Shown: in pieces, positions 1 through 5,961 of the stretch
Layout: every line of letters begins with the position of its first letter
Numbering within the stretch: position 1 is the first letter of the stretch
Assembly: GCA_003661105.1 (NCBI GenBank)
Contig: QMVM01000056.1
Coordinates: 1-9,982, forward strand
DNA: 9,982 nt
DNA from: Methanosarcinales archaeon
GTDB taxonomy: Archaea > Halobacteriota > Methanosarcinia > Methanosarcinales > Methanogasteraceae
Reading direction: 5' to 3'
Program-made: the position numbers and the translations under genes
Notes under the pieces: model-generated
Told to the model about the DNA's origin: nothing
The model's database searches: none
Seen by the model: the letters and a program-made list of their open reading frames with translations, nothing else

Positions 1-228
1 CACTGGCATCTCAACTGGCCTCCAGCAGTGGAGGCAGCGGTGGTTGCACGAGAGCGTCGGCGTCATCTGGATGCACCGGTGTGACTGGATGCCATAGAAC
101 TGCGATTTGTAGCAACTACCCTCACCCCGGATCGCCCGGTTTAACCAGTGGCAGGTCTTTACCGCGCTGTGCCTGCCTGCTATATGGTAGCCGTGTTTTT
201 TCAAGAGATTCTCAAGTTCTGGTTTCAT
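1..228 (-). CDS. taw1: 4-demethylwyosine synthase Taw1, N-terminal part (cut by window edge)
   Basis: Seventy-six codons read on the minus strand from ATG at 228 and run off the window at base 1. Seen: the signature CNHRCLHCW (residues 61-69) has the CxxxCxxC radical-SAM [4Fe-4S] spacing. Three further cysteines at 26, 39 and 52, in KTCHW, GSCYK and SHRC contexts, match those that hold the second iron-sulfur cluster of archaeal TYW1/Taw1. The stretch QFYGIQSHRCIQMTP is also typical of the family. Known: Taw1 condenses pyruvate with N1-methylguanosine-37 of tRNA-Phe to form the tricyclic 4-demethylwyosine, in the cytoplasm. The start is chosen because MKPELENLLKKHGYHIAG matches the usual N-terminus and a TATA-like box lies about 30 bases upstream. 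Its pathway partner taw2 lies 3.5 kb away on the other strand. Only the C-terminal part is missing, through the window edge. Confidence 0.93.
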   Translation of the reverse strand, partial: MKPELENLLKKHGYHIAGRHSAVKTCHWLNRAIRGEGSCYKSQFYGIQSHRCIQMTPTLSCNHRCLHCWRPVEMPV

Positions 229-254
229 TTTAGTCTAATACTCTCGCAAATTTG

Positions 255-262
255 ATATAATG
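255..262 (-). promoter_or_regulatory. TATA-like box of taw1
   Basis: On the minus strand this reads ATTATATC. Its centre is about 30 bases before the taw1 ATG at 228, so transcription would begin within a few bases of the start codon, giving a leaderless or nearly leaderless mRNA. No Shine-Dalgarno is visible. The same bases read GATATAAT on plus and could also serve the plus-strand gene starting at 359, with a leader of about 75 bases. Assignment is by position and base composition only. Confidence 0.45.
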
Positions 263-345
263 GTTTGGGGTATGGAACTTGGTAAGGGGTTATCGTGGAC
301 GAGTGAACTGTTGAAGGTTATGGGGCTCGAAGGGGAATGCTGAAC

Positions 346-350
346 GGGAG
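346..350 (+). promoter_or_regulatory. Shine-Dalgarno of the STAND gene
   Basis: GGGAG lies 8 bases before ATG 359. The internal ATG at 386, where the conserved DUF4062 sequence begins, has only AT-rich coding sequence before it, so the site decides for 359. Confidence 0.55.
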
Positions 351-358
351 TTTTTTTA

Positions 359-1450
359 ATGTGGCAAACTCAAGTTACGTTTAAAATGAAAATCTTTGTG
401 AGCTCAACGTATCTGGACTTGGCGGAGTATCGAACTAAGGCGAGGAAAGCTATCGAAGAAAGTGGGAACGAATTTGTTGGGATGGAGGACTTTCAGAGCC
501 ACACACATGAAGCCCCAGAGTTCTGTCCTGAAATGGTGGGGGCGTGCAACGTCCTTGTTCTCATAGTTGCTTACGGACGCGGGTATGTGCCAGACGGAGG
601 GGCGATCTCGATGACCCGGTTGGAGTATGAACATGCTCTCGCAAAGAATATTCCGGTCAGGTGTTATCTGCCCGAGTGCGATTATCCCTGGAATCCAGAG
701 TTTATAGATAAAGATCGGAGATCCATCGATGAATTTCGTGGTTTGATCTTGGATAAGCATATCTGCTCATTTTTTACGACACCAGAGAGCCTTTATGAAA
801 AATTGGGTTCCGACATCGGGAAATTTCCCTTTCCCCCATACATCCCCAATCCGTACCCTCTACAGGAGCATTTTACAGGGAGGGTGCGAGAGAGGGGGAT
901 GCTTACAAAATGGCTGAAGAAAGGGGATCAGCCGATGCGGTCCATAATCGCTATGGGGGGCATGGGAAAAACGGCATTGGCATGGTACTGGCTCAATGAA
1001 GATATTCTGGGAAGCGACGAACAGCCGAGAAAGATCGTCTGGTGGTCATTCTATGATCGGGAGTCGAGTTTTGGCAGATTTCTCAGAAAGGCTATCGAGT
1101 ACTTCAGCGATGATGAAGTAGACTGGAGTTCGCTTGAGTCGAGAAGGGGCCAGATGGAACACCTCCGTAAAATTTTACGGGATAACCGCTTTCTTCTCGT
1201 GCTTGACGGTGTGGAAAGGATGCTGCGTGACTATTACAGTCTGGAATCTCCTTATCAAAGTGATGAGATCGAAGAGGCGGATGCAATGGGAAATGACTTT
1301 CGCTCCTGCATCGATCCCAATTTCGGTATGTTTCTCCAGTGGATGGCAAGTGGCAATCTGCAAACGAAGACACTCTTGACCAGCTGTCTCTACCCCAAGG
1401 AACTTGACGATTTGGAAGGGTCTTGGAGGAAGGATCTGAGAGATGGATAG
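359..1450 (+). pseudogene. STAND gene fragment 1: DUF4062 and P-loop NTPase domain
   Basis: This open stretch of 363 codons holds the N-terminal DUF4062 domain (about residues 10-100), a linker, and most of an NB-ARC/AAA-like NTPase domain with Walker A (199-205) and Walker B (278-286). The sensor-1 position, normally an arginine in a TSR or TTR triplet, is cysteine here (LLTSCLYPKEL, residues 339-349; codon TGT, one transition from CGT). The frame ends at TAG 1448-1450, just after the first frameshift, so a protein made from it would lack the winged-helix and all sensor repeats. If expressed it would be an isolated effector-plus-ATPase part; more likely it is inactive. Confidence 0.8.
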
Positions 1451-2291
1451 GGGCGATGCCGTTTTATTTTTCCGAAGTCGGGGCGTTATTGGATTGAGGG
1501 CAGAGATCGAGGCGGCTTGTGGGGAGGTTGGCTATCACTCACTCTCCCTCAGACTGCTCTCAGGACTGATCGTGCATGATCCAAGAAACCCAGGGGACAT
1601 ACAGGAATGGAGAAAATACAACGTGATACCTGATCTGAAGGGACGAGAAGGGCACAACATCTTAGATATTGCTTACGATCCGCTGGACGAGAAAAAGCAG
1701 GCGCTGATAAGCAGCCTTTCCGCATTCAGAAATCCAATGGATTACGATGCTGCCACCACCTTTAACGATTTCGGCAACGAGAGAAGATTCAATGAGGCTT
1801 TGATTGAACTTGTGGACAGAGGACTGCTTTTCAGAAATATGGCGCGCAATAGATTCGATTTGCACCCTGTTGTGCGCGGGTACTGTTATGAGCGATTGAG
1901 CGACAAGGAGGCAGTTCACGTCAAACTGATCGATTATTTTGCTAAAATTCCAGAGCCAGAAGAGATCAGGACTGTGGATGATCTGGCACCGGTTATCGAA
2001 CTGTACCACCACACAGTTAGAGCATGGAGGTATGATGCGGCGAGAGGGTTGTTTGAGGGTAGACTTGCAGAACCGTTGTATCTTAGATTTGGGGAATACC
2101 AGACAAGAGTTGAACTGTTGCGCGCTCTCTTTCCAGACGGGGATAACAAATTACCAAGATTAAAAGATGAAGGTGATCAGGCATGGACACTGAATGCGCT
2201 GGCGATCTCTTATGCACGATTGGGGAAGCCCAGACCGGCGTTGCGGTTGTTGGAGATGCAAATTGCAATTCGAGAGGGGGCAAAGCAATAA
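1443..2291 (+). pseudogene. STAND gene fragment 2: C-terminal ATPase/winged-helix part and first TPR-like repeat
   Basis: The frame continues the NTPase module after the GA-unit loss, beginning MDRGDAVLFFRSRGV and running through a helical region (AACGEVGYHSLSLRLLSGLIVHD) typical of STAND ATPases after the sensor-1 strand. A winged-helix-like segment with LHPVVRGYCYERL and the first helical repeat (NALAISYARLGKPRPALRLLEMQIAIRE) follow. It ends at TAA 2289-2291, thirteen codons beyond the frameshifted G run. The ATG at 1443 sits inside the GA repeat and has no obvious own start signal, so independent translation is doubtful. Confidence 0.75.
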
Positions 2292-2868
2292 AAAGGAGTT
2301 ATCCGTTGGTCTGGGCAACCTCGCTTATAGTCAGATTCAAATCGGCGAACTCGATTCTGCCGAATATAGCATCAGGCGAAGAATTGAGATCAGCCGCGAG
2401 AGTGGACTTGAATACATAGAGGCAGTTGGACGCCGAATACATGGGCAACTACTTTATTATCAAGGACAATTTGAAGAGTCAGAAAAGGAACTTGAAAGCG
2501 CTCTTGGGTCATTTATTAGATTAGATGAAGTTCGAGCTCAATGCAATGTTTGGATACATCGTTCTATCCGTTCTATTCTCATGTCCAACGCTGAAGATGC
2601 TTTGAGATGTGCAACAAAGGTACGTGAAATAGCAGAAACTGAGTATAGGGAAAGACGCATCATCTATGCTGAATGGCTCCTTGGTGCAGCCCACCTTATG
2701 AAGGACGACCTTGTCGATGCCGATGAGCATCTGAACGAGGCGTTGACGAGAGATCGGAAGATCAATTTGGTGGAGTTAGAACCTTACATCCTGCTGGAGC
2801 TTGCAAAACTCAGATTCAAAGAGGATCGGAACGAAGAAGCGCTGAACTTTGCAGACGAGGCATTGTAG
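2194..2868 (+). pseudogene. STAND gene fragment 3: TPR-like repeats
   Basis: An open frame runs from ATG 2194, but sequence homologous to the rest of the protein begins only at about 2281; codons before that are the wrong frame of fragment 2. Repeats seen include GLGNLAYSQIQIGELDSAE, HGQLLYYQGQFEESEKEL, LLGAAHLMKDDLVDADEHL and LLELAKLRFKEDRNEEAL. Each has the alternating small/aromatic spacing of TPR helices and ends in an acidic, alanine-rich second helix. These would form the ligand-sensing superhelix. The frame is cut by TAG at 2866-2868. Confidence 0.72.
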
Positions 2869-3093
2869 ATTGCGGACAGATGCGAATACCGGTTGAAGCA
2901 AGCTGACATACACAACTTCTTGGCGGAGTTTTATCTGGATTCTGGCGATCGTGGGAAAGCAAGATTGCATGGAATAATCGCAAAAGAACGTGCAGAGTGC
3001 GGCTACAAGCCAGCCTTTGAGCGGGCGGAGGAACTGCTTGTGGCAATCGGGAAACCCCAACCGCCCGCCATATTATATAAGACGAAAGACTGA
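2869..3093 (+). pseudogene. STAND gene fragment 4: last TPR-like repeat and C-terminus
   Basis: The same frame as fragment 3 stays open after the TAG for 74 codons, starting IADRCEYRLKQADIHNFLAEF and ending at TGA 3091-3093. IADRCEYRL directly continues the helix cut by the TAG, showing that the stop interrupts a repeat rather than ending the protein. HNFLAEFYLDSGDRGKARLH is one more TPR-like pair. Its tail also carries the TATA box proposed for hicA-hicB. Confidence 0.72.
3071..3080 (+). promoter_or_regulatory. TATA box of hicA-hicB
   Basis: TATTATATAA is a good archaeal TATA box. Its centre is about 46 bases before the hicA GTG at 3121, placing the transcript start near 3101 with a leader of about 20 bases. 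It lies inside the last codons of the broken STAND gene, so hicA-hicB can be expressed without that gene. Confidence 0.6.
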
Positions 3094-3120
3094 TGATGCA
3101 GGCAATACTGATATACAAAC

Positions 3121-3381
3121 GTGCAAATAAACAAGAAGAAGATATATGAACAACTTAAGATAAATCCAAAAAACGTTAGATTTGAGGCACTCTGTAAAGC
3201 AGCAGAGTTGTTCGGTTTCAGGTTTAGAGGAGGTAAAGGAAGTCATAGAATATACGTTAGAGATGGTGTGAGAGAAATGTTGAATTTCCAGAATGTTAAA
3301 GGAAAGGCAAAACCATATCAAGTTAAACAATTATTAAATGTTGTTGAGAAATATAAATTATTGGAGGAAGAAAATGTATAA
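3121..3381 (+). CDS. hicA: HicA-family mRNA interferase toxin
   Basis: The protein has 86 residues. Known: HicA toxins are small double-stranded-RNA-binding-fold ribonucleases that cut mRNA in the cytoplasm and are blocked by HicB. Seen: an N-terminal helix with FEALCKAAELFGFRF (residues 21-35), the GGKGSHRIY strand with the expected catalytic histidine (His42), and a basic FQNVKGKAKPYQVKQLLNVVEKY end as in HicA relatives. The start is GTG; in-frame stops lie just upstream and no in-frame ATG precedes the conserved core, so GTG 3121 is the best choice although no strong Shine-Dalgarno is seen. It overlaps hicB by 8 bases, as in translationally coupled toxin-antitoxin pairs. Codon use is AT-rich with many AGA and ATA codons, unlike taw2 next door, which suggests acquisition from elsewhere. 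Confidence 0.87.
   Translation: MQINKKKIYEQLKINPKNVRFEALCKAAELFGFRFRGGKGSHRIYVRDGVREMLNFQNVKGKAKPYQVKQLLNVVEKYKLLEEENV
3363..3367 (+). promoter_or_regulatory. Shine-Dalgarno of hicB
   Basis: GGAGG within the last codons of hicA lies 6 bases before ATG 3374. It fixes the hicB start and implies that ribosomes finishing hicA can restart on hicB. Confidence 0.7.
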
Positions 3382-3640
3382 GTATGCAATAGAGATATTC
3401 TATAGTGAGGAGGACGAGGGGTACATTGCAGTAGTTCCAGAGTTAGCAGGGTGTTCAAGCTTTGGAGAGACTGAGGCAGGGGCGTTAAGAGAGGCTATGA
3501 CTGCAATATCTCTCTGGTTACAAACTGCCAAAAATGAGAGTAGAGAGATCCCACGACCCAAGGGAAGAGAGCTATTGCGGGCGATTGTTGACGAAAAAAT
3601 CGTTCTTCGCCCCACCCACTCACAAAAGATCGTCGCATAA
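3374..3640 (+). CDS. hicB: HicB-family antitoxin
   Basis: The protein has 88 residues. Known: HicB binds HicA and blocks its active site; many HicB proteins also carry a C-terminal ribbon-helix-helix or HTH domain that represses the operon. Seen: the HicB partial RNase-H-like fold signature YAIEIFYSEEDEGYIAVVPELAGCSSFGET (residues 4-33 region), followed by the helix ALREAMTAISLWLQTA and the PRPKGRELL motif. The end (IVDEKIVLRPTHSQKIVA) shows no clear DNA-binding domain. The start at 3374 is chosen over one 36 bases upstream because GGAGG at 3363-3367 lies 6 bases before it and the conserved sequence starts there. It overlaps the end of hicA in the sequence ATGTATAA. Confidence 0.87.
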   Translation: MYKYAIEIFYSEEDEGYIAVVPELAGCSSFGETEAGALREAMTAISLWLQTAKNESREIPRPKGRELLRAIVDEKIVLRPTHSQKIVA

Positions 3641-3741
3641 CAAGGTCCTCTGTCTAGCACCACTGATTCATCCAAATTTCCTTCCAGTAACTTCAGATGC
3701 CGAGCATATTCAAATCACCGATAACATGAAGAGAGCGCAAC

Positions 3742-3750
3742 TTTTTAAAA
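3742..3750 (+). promoter_or_regulatory. TATA-like box of taw2
   Basis: TTTTTAAAA, within an AT-only stretch at 3742-3762, has its centre about 26 bases before the second ATG of taw2 (3772). This would make that ATG the first base of a leaderless message and leave the ATG at 3763 untranscribed. The 122 bases between hicB and taw2 hold nothing else recognisable. Confidence 0.5.
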
Positions 3751-3762
3751 TATTTTAAATTT

Positions 3763-4599
3763 ATGCCCCACATGAAACTCTGCGATCTGGTGCATCTGCT
3801 CCCAAAGGAGGCAAAACTTCTCCCGCGCGGCTGGCAGATTCTTGGTACCGTGATCCTCGTAAGCATCCCGGATGCGCTTCGCAATCACGCAAACGCGATC
3901 GGGGATGCGCTTCTTGCGATGTATCCGAGATGCAGCACAGTGCTCTGGAACAGAGGTGTAGCGGGACGCTTCCGTGAGCCGATCTGCGAGGTGATCGCGG
4001 GAACTGGCGAGACAGAGACGATCCACAAGGAGAATGGCTGCTACTTCAAACTCGATGCTGCGAGGATCATGTTCTCGCAGGGAAATCTCGTAGAGCGGAT
4101 GCGGATGGCGCAAATCTGCGAAGACGAGGTTGTTCTGGACATGTTTTCCGGAATCGGCTACTTCTCGATCCAGATTGCAGTCCATTCACGCCCGAAAAAG
4201 GTTATCGCAATCGAACTCAACCCGACCGCATACCACTATCTCACAGAGAACATCAGGATCAACCGGGTGGAGGATCTCATTTTTCCGGTGCATGGGGATT
4301 GTGCGGTAAAAGCTCCTGAGAATATCGCAGACCGGGTGATTATGGGATATCTCGATTCATCACATGAACAGATCGTGAAGGGGTTGCTTGCAGCGAGATC
4401 GGGCGGAATACTGCATTACCACGAGGCGACTCCGACAGTACTTGCATACCAGCGCCCGATCCAGCGGATCAAGGATGCAGCGCAGGCGTGTGCGCGTATA
4501 TGTGGGTGCAGGCGCAGCGTTGAGATACTCGGCTGCCGCACCATCAAGAAGTATGCGCCAGGGATTGTGCATGTGGTGGTGGATGTGAGGGTTACGTAG
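3763..4599 (+). CDS. taw2: tRNA-Phe 4-demethylwyosine aminocarboxypropyltransferase Taw2 (Trm5/TYW2 family)
   Basis: The protein has 278 residues, the usual size for archaeal Taw2. Known: Taw2 transfers the 3-amino-3-carboxypropyl group of S-adenosylmethionine to C7 of the 4-demethylwyosine made by Taw1 at position 37 of tRNA-Phe. Seen: an N-terminal domain; ETIHKENGCYFKLDAARIMF then SQGNLVERMRMA (about 85-116); SAM-binding motif I DMFSGIGYFS (126-135); the ribose-contacting acidic residue in IAIELNPTA (Glu151); DRVIMGYLDSSHE (190-202), where Trm5 methyltransferases have an NLP/NPP motif; and the end KKYAPGIVHVVVDV. The MGY motif and SQGN favour Taw2 over Trm5. An alternative start at 3772 (MKLCDLVHLL) fits the promoter better. 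The gene is GC-richer than hicA-hicB before it and ends convergently with the lipoprotein gene. Confidence 0.93.
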   Translation: MPHMKLCDLVHLLPKEAKLLPRGWQILGTVILVSIPDALRNHANAIGDALLAMYPRCSTVLWNRGVAGRFREPICEVIAGTGETETIHKENGCYFKLDAARIMFSQGNLVERMRMAQICEDEVVLDMFSGIGYFSIQIAVHSRPKKVIAIELNPTAYHYLTENIRINRVEDLIFPVHGDCAVKAPENIADRVIMGYLDSSHEQIVKGLLAARSGGILHYHEATPTVLAYQRPIQRIKDAAQACARICGCRRSVEILGCRTIKKYAPGIVHVVVDVRVT

Positions 4600-4603
4600 T
4601 ACT

Positions 4604-4616
4604 GTGGCTGCCACAC
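4604..4616. repeat. Short palindrome after taw2
   Basis: TGTGGC-T-GCCACA is an exact 6-base inverted repeat around one base, starting 4 bases after the taw2 stop codon. The spacing is too small for a simple hairpin, so it is more like a protein-binding dyad or chance. The same arms, farther apart, occur at 6381-6386 and 6398-6403. Confidence 0.35.
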
Positions 4617-4622
4617 CACCGG

Positions 4623-4634
4623 GGGTTGACAGCC
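4623..4634 (-). repeat. Dispersed 12-base repeat, copy 1 (one mismatch)
   Basis: On the minus strand this reads GGCTGTCAACCC, one base different from the core GGCTGCCAACCC found exactly in two other intergenic gaps (5345-5356 and 6293-6304). It lies between the convergent ends of taw2 and the lipoprotein gene. Confidence 0.45.
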
Positions 4635-4674
4635 TCTGTTGCCAGGTGATTTTGCAGGATGTATGCCCGCATCA

Positions 4675-4706
4675 ATGAAAACTCCAGTGAAATCACTGGA
4701 TTTCAT
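4675..4706. terminator. Strong hairpin between convergent genes, possible two-way terminator
   Basis: The arms ATGAAA-(AC)-TCCAGTGA and TCACTGGA-TTTCAT pair over 14 base pairs with one 2-base bulge (4681-4682) around AA at 4691-4692. In RNA the loop would open to at least 4 bases. It sits between the end of taw2 (4599) and the end of the lipoprotein gene (4735) and is close to symmetrical, so it could form in transcripts from both sides. No clear T-run follows on either strand, and archaeal termination depends mainly on T-runs, so a role in RNA end stability or a protein-binding site is equally possible. Confidence 0.5.
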
Positions 4707-4734
4707 GGTGGGCTGGACAAAAGACGCGCTTGAA

Positions 4735-5298
4735 TCATGGGATCGCCAGAATGATCTGAGTAACTTCCTCCGGTGTCAGGTTATGCGGTTTGATATAGAA
4801 GACCCATGCCCCATCTACCCAGAAGTACTGGGGCATATCGTCCGGTGCAATCCGGTATACAGTCGTCCCATCGATCGTGATCTCTTCGAGTGTGGATTCC
4901 CAGTCGCCGCCAAATTTGCGGATGCCTATGACCATCTTTTCGGTTTCATCATTTGCAAGCGTCTCGTTTTTGTATAGCGTCGTCCAGAGTGTCAGAAACC
5001 CCTCACCTTCTCCGTGGTAATGTATGATCGCAAGATCCTCTATGTTCTCGATGCTGCCGATGTGTGACTCTTTTACCCGCTGCAACGCATCCGTACCGGT
5101 CGATACCACAACCCGGTTCATGCCAAGAATCTCGGCTGGCGCGATCTCTGTTGCGTTCGGATGCGGTGCTAACGATGCTGCTGATGTTGCTGGCGGCGTG
5201 TGGACGGTTTCATCCGCGCTCTGATCGGTGATGCATCCGGCAGATGCAAGTATCAGCAGCACAGCGGTGATTGCGAACAGGTATGTGGCTTGTTTCAT
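4735..5298 (-). CDS. Predicted lipoprotein of unknown function
   Basis: The protein has 187 residues on the minus strand. Seen: a typical secretion signal, MKQ then a hydrophobic core YLFAITAVLLILASAGC with a lipobox-like SAGC and Cys22, predicting lipid anchoring on the outer face of the membrane. A Thr/Ser/Pro/Ala-rich linker (about 30-52), common in archaeal surface proteins, comes next. The rest is a soluble alpha/beta domain with MVIGIRKFGGDWE, a strand pair TIDGTTVYRI and a C-terminal YFWVDGAWVFYIKPHNLTPEEVTQIL. I do not recognise a family and see no catalytic motif or further membrane segment. The start at 5298 is chosen because it begins the signal peptide; the frame is open 26 codons farther but that extension lacks a signal character. 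GGAAG lies a few bases before this ATG. It is convergent with taw2. Confidence 0.78.
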   Translation of the reverse strand: MKQATYLFAITAVLLILASAGCITDQSADETVHTPPATSAASLAPHPNATEIAPAEILGMNRVVVSTGTDALQRVKESHIGSIENIEDLAIIHYHGEGEGFLTLWTTLYKNETLANDETEKMVIGIRKFGGDWESTLEEITIDGTTVYRIAPDDMPQYFWVDGAWVFYIKPHNLTPEEVTQIILAIP

Positions 5299-5344
5299 GG
5301 CTTCCGGTTTTACATGCCAACTAATAACAACTTTTCGCTTTAGG

Positions 5345-5356
5345 GGCTGCCAACCC
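5345..5356 (+). repeat. Dispersed 12-base repeat, copy 2
   Basis: GGCTGCCAACCC, preceded by GG, lies in the 195-base gap between the divergent lipoprotein (start 5298, minus) and CBS (start 5494, plus) genes. It is identical to the copy at 6293-6304. The rest of this gap shows no gene, RNA or clear TATA box. Confidence 0.5.
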
Positions 5357-5493
5357 TGCTCTGGTGGTTGTTCCAAATAAGATTGGACAAATCACACGAA
5401 GTATCCCCATGCAATTCGAATCTCTATGTGAATTCAGTCCCGAAGCCCGCGTGAACCGAAAGGAATACATCAGATGAATCCGACTGGATCACT

Positions 5494-5961
5494 ATGAATG
5501 TTAGAGAGGTCATGCGCGAAGAGGTCGTCACCTGCCAGATCGATGACACCATCAGAACGGCTTCATCCTTGCTAAAAGAGCATAACATAAGCGGCATGCC
5601 GGTCATGGACGGCGACGGGCTGGCTGGCATCGTTACCGAGTCTGATCTGCTGAAGTTGCTCGAACTGCCAGAGCACCGCCATGGTCTGTGGCTGCCAAGC
5701 CCGCTCGAGATCATCGAGATACCGCTGCGCGAACTGATCGGATGGGAAGAAGCGAAGAAGGCACTTACGGACGTGGGTGATAAACCAGTGCACACGATCA
5801 TGACAAAGCATGTGCACACGATCTCGCCAGACGACTCGATTGAGGCGGCCAGCACGCTGATCACAAGTCACCGGATCAACCGGCTGCCTGTAACCGAGAA
5901 TGACAAGCTGGTCGGCATCGTGACGAGGGGTGATATCATCCGCGGACTGGCAGTTACCTGA
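5494..5961 (+). CDS. CBS-domain-pair protein
   Basis: The protein has 155 residues and consists only of two CBS domains. Known: CBS pairs fold into a module that binds adenosine nucleotides (AMP, ATP, SAM) and senses energy or cofactor state; stand-alone forms regulate partners that cannot be read from sequence. Seen: CBS1 at about 1-60 (MNVREVM, then SSLLKEHNISGMPVMDGDGLAGIVTESDLL); a helical linker of about 35 residues with ELPEHRHGLWLPSPLEIIEIPLRELIGWEEAKKAL; CBS2 at about 97-153 (VHTIMTKHVHTISPDDSIEAA, INRLPVTENDKLVGIVTRGDII). No DNA-binding or membrane part is attached. ATG 5494 begins directly with the conserved start of CBS1. No Shine-Dalgarno is visible. The last 8 bases overlap the end of the opposite-strand gene. 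Confidence 0.93.
   Translation: MNVREVMREEVVTCQIDDTIRTASSLLKEHNISGMPVMDGDGLAGIVTESDLLKLLELPEHRHGLWLPSPLEIIEIPLRELIGWEEAKKALTDVGDKPVHTIMTKHVHTISPDDSIEAASTLITSHRINRLPVTENDKLVGIVTRGDIIRGLAVT

Larger units (their letters stand above)
359..3093 (+). pseudogene. Decayed STAND NTPase: DUF4062 + NB-ARC-like ATPase + TPR repeats (two frameshifts, one nonsense codon)
   Basis: One large gene is spread over three frames. In order: a DUF4062 domain (MKIFVSSTYLDLAEYR, residues 10-25, to about 100); a P-loop NTPase with Walker A MGGMGKT (199-205) and Walker B FLLVLDGVE (278-286); a winged-helix-like stretch ending FDLHPVVRGYCYERL; then about six TPR-like helical pairs. Lesions: (1) at GAGAGA 1438-1443, restoring one GA unit joins the frames as DLREMDRGDAV; (2) at the five-G run 2276-2280, removing one G joins them as IREGQSNKKELSVGLGN; (3) TAG at 2866-2868 in DEAL*IADRCEYR, where GAG (Glu) would fit. 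Corrected length is 912 codons including stop. A GGGAG at 346-350, 8 bases before ATG 359, supports that start, although the conserved domain begins at the second ATG (386). Known: STAND proteins couple ligand sensing by repeats to an effector domain, and many act in defence. Here function is presumably lost. Fragments are listed separately. Confidence 0.85.

Noticed and set aside
1438..1443. Programmed frameshift or phase-variable GA repeat.
   Set aside because: The repeat has only three units, and two other lesions in the same gene make simple decay the better explanation.
3745..4185. Long open frame antisense to taw2 (146 codons).
   Set aside because: taw2 on the plus strand has unmistakable motifs, and this frame has none.
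5299..5376. Longer N-terminus for the lipoprotein.
   Set aside because: It would bury the signal peptide 26 residues inside the protein and include the dispersed repeat.
5689..5701. A further near-copy of the 12-base repeat, GGCTGCCAAGCCC.
   Set aside because: It lies inside the CBS coding sequence (WLPSP) and is explained by codons.
5424..5864. Long open frame antisense to the CBS gene (146 codons).
   Set aside because: It lies opposite a clear CBS-domain gene, is serine-rich as antisense frames often are, and has no recognisable motif.
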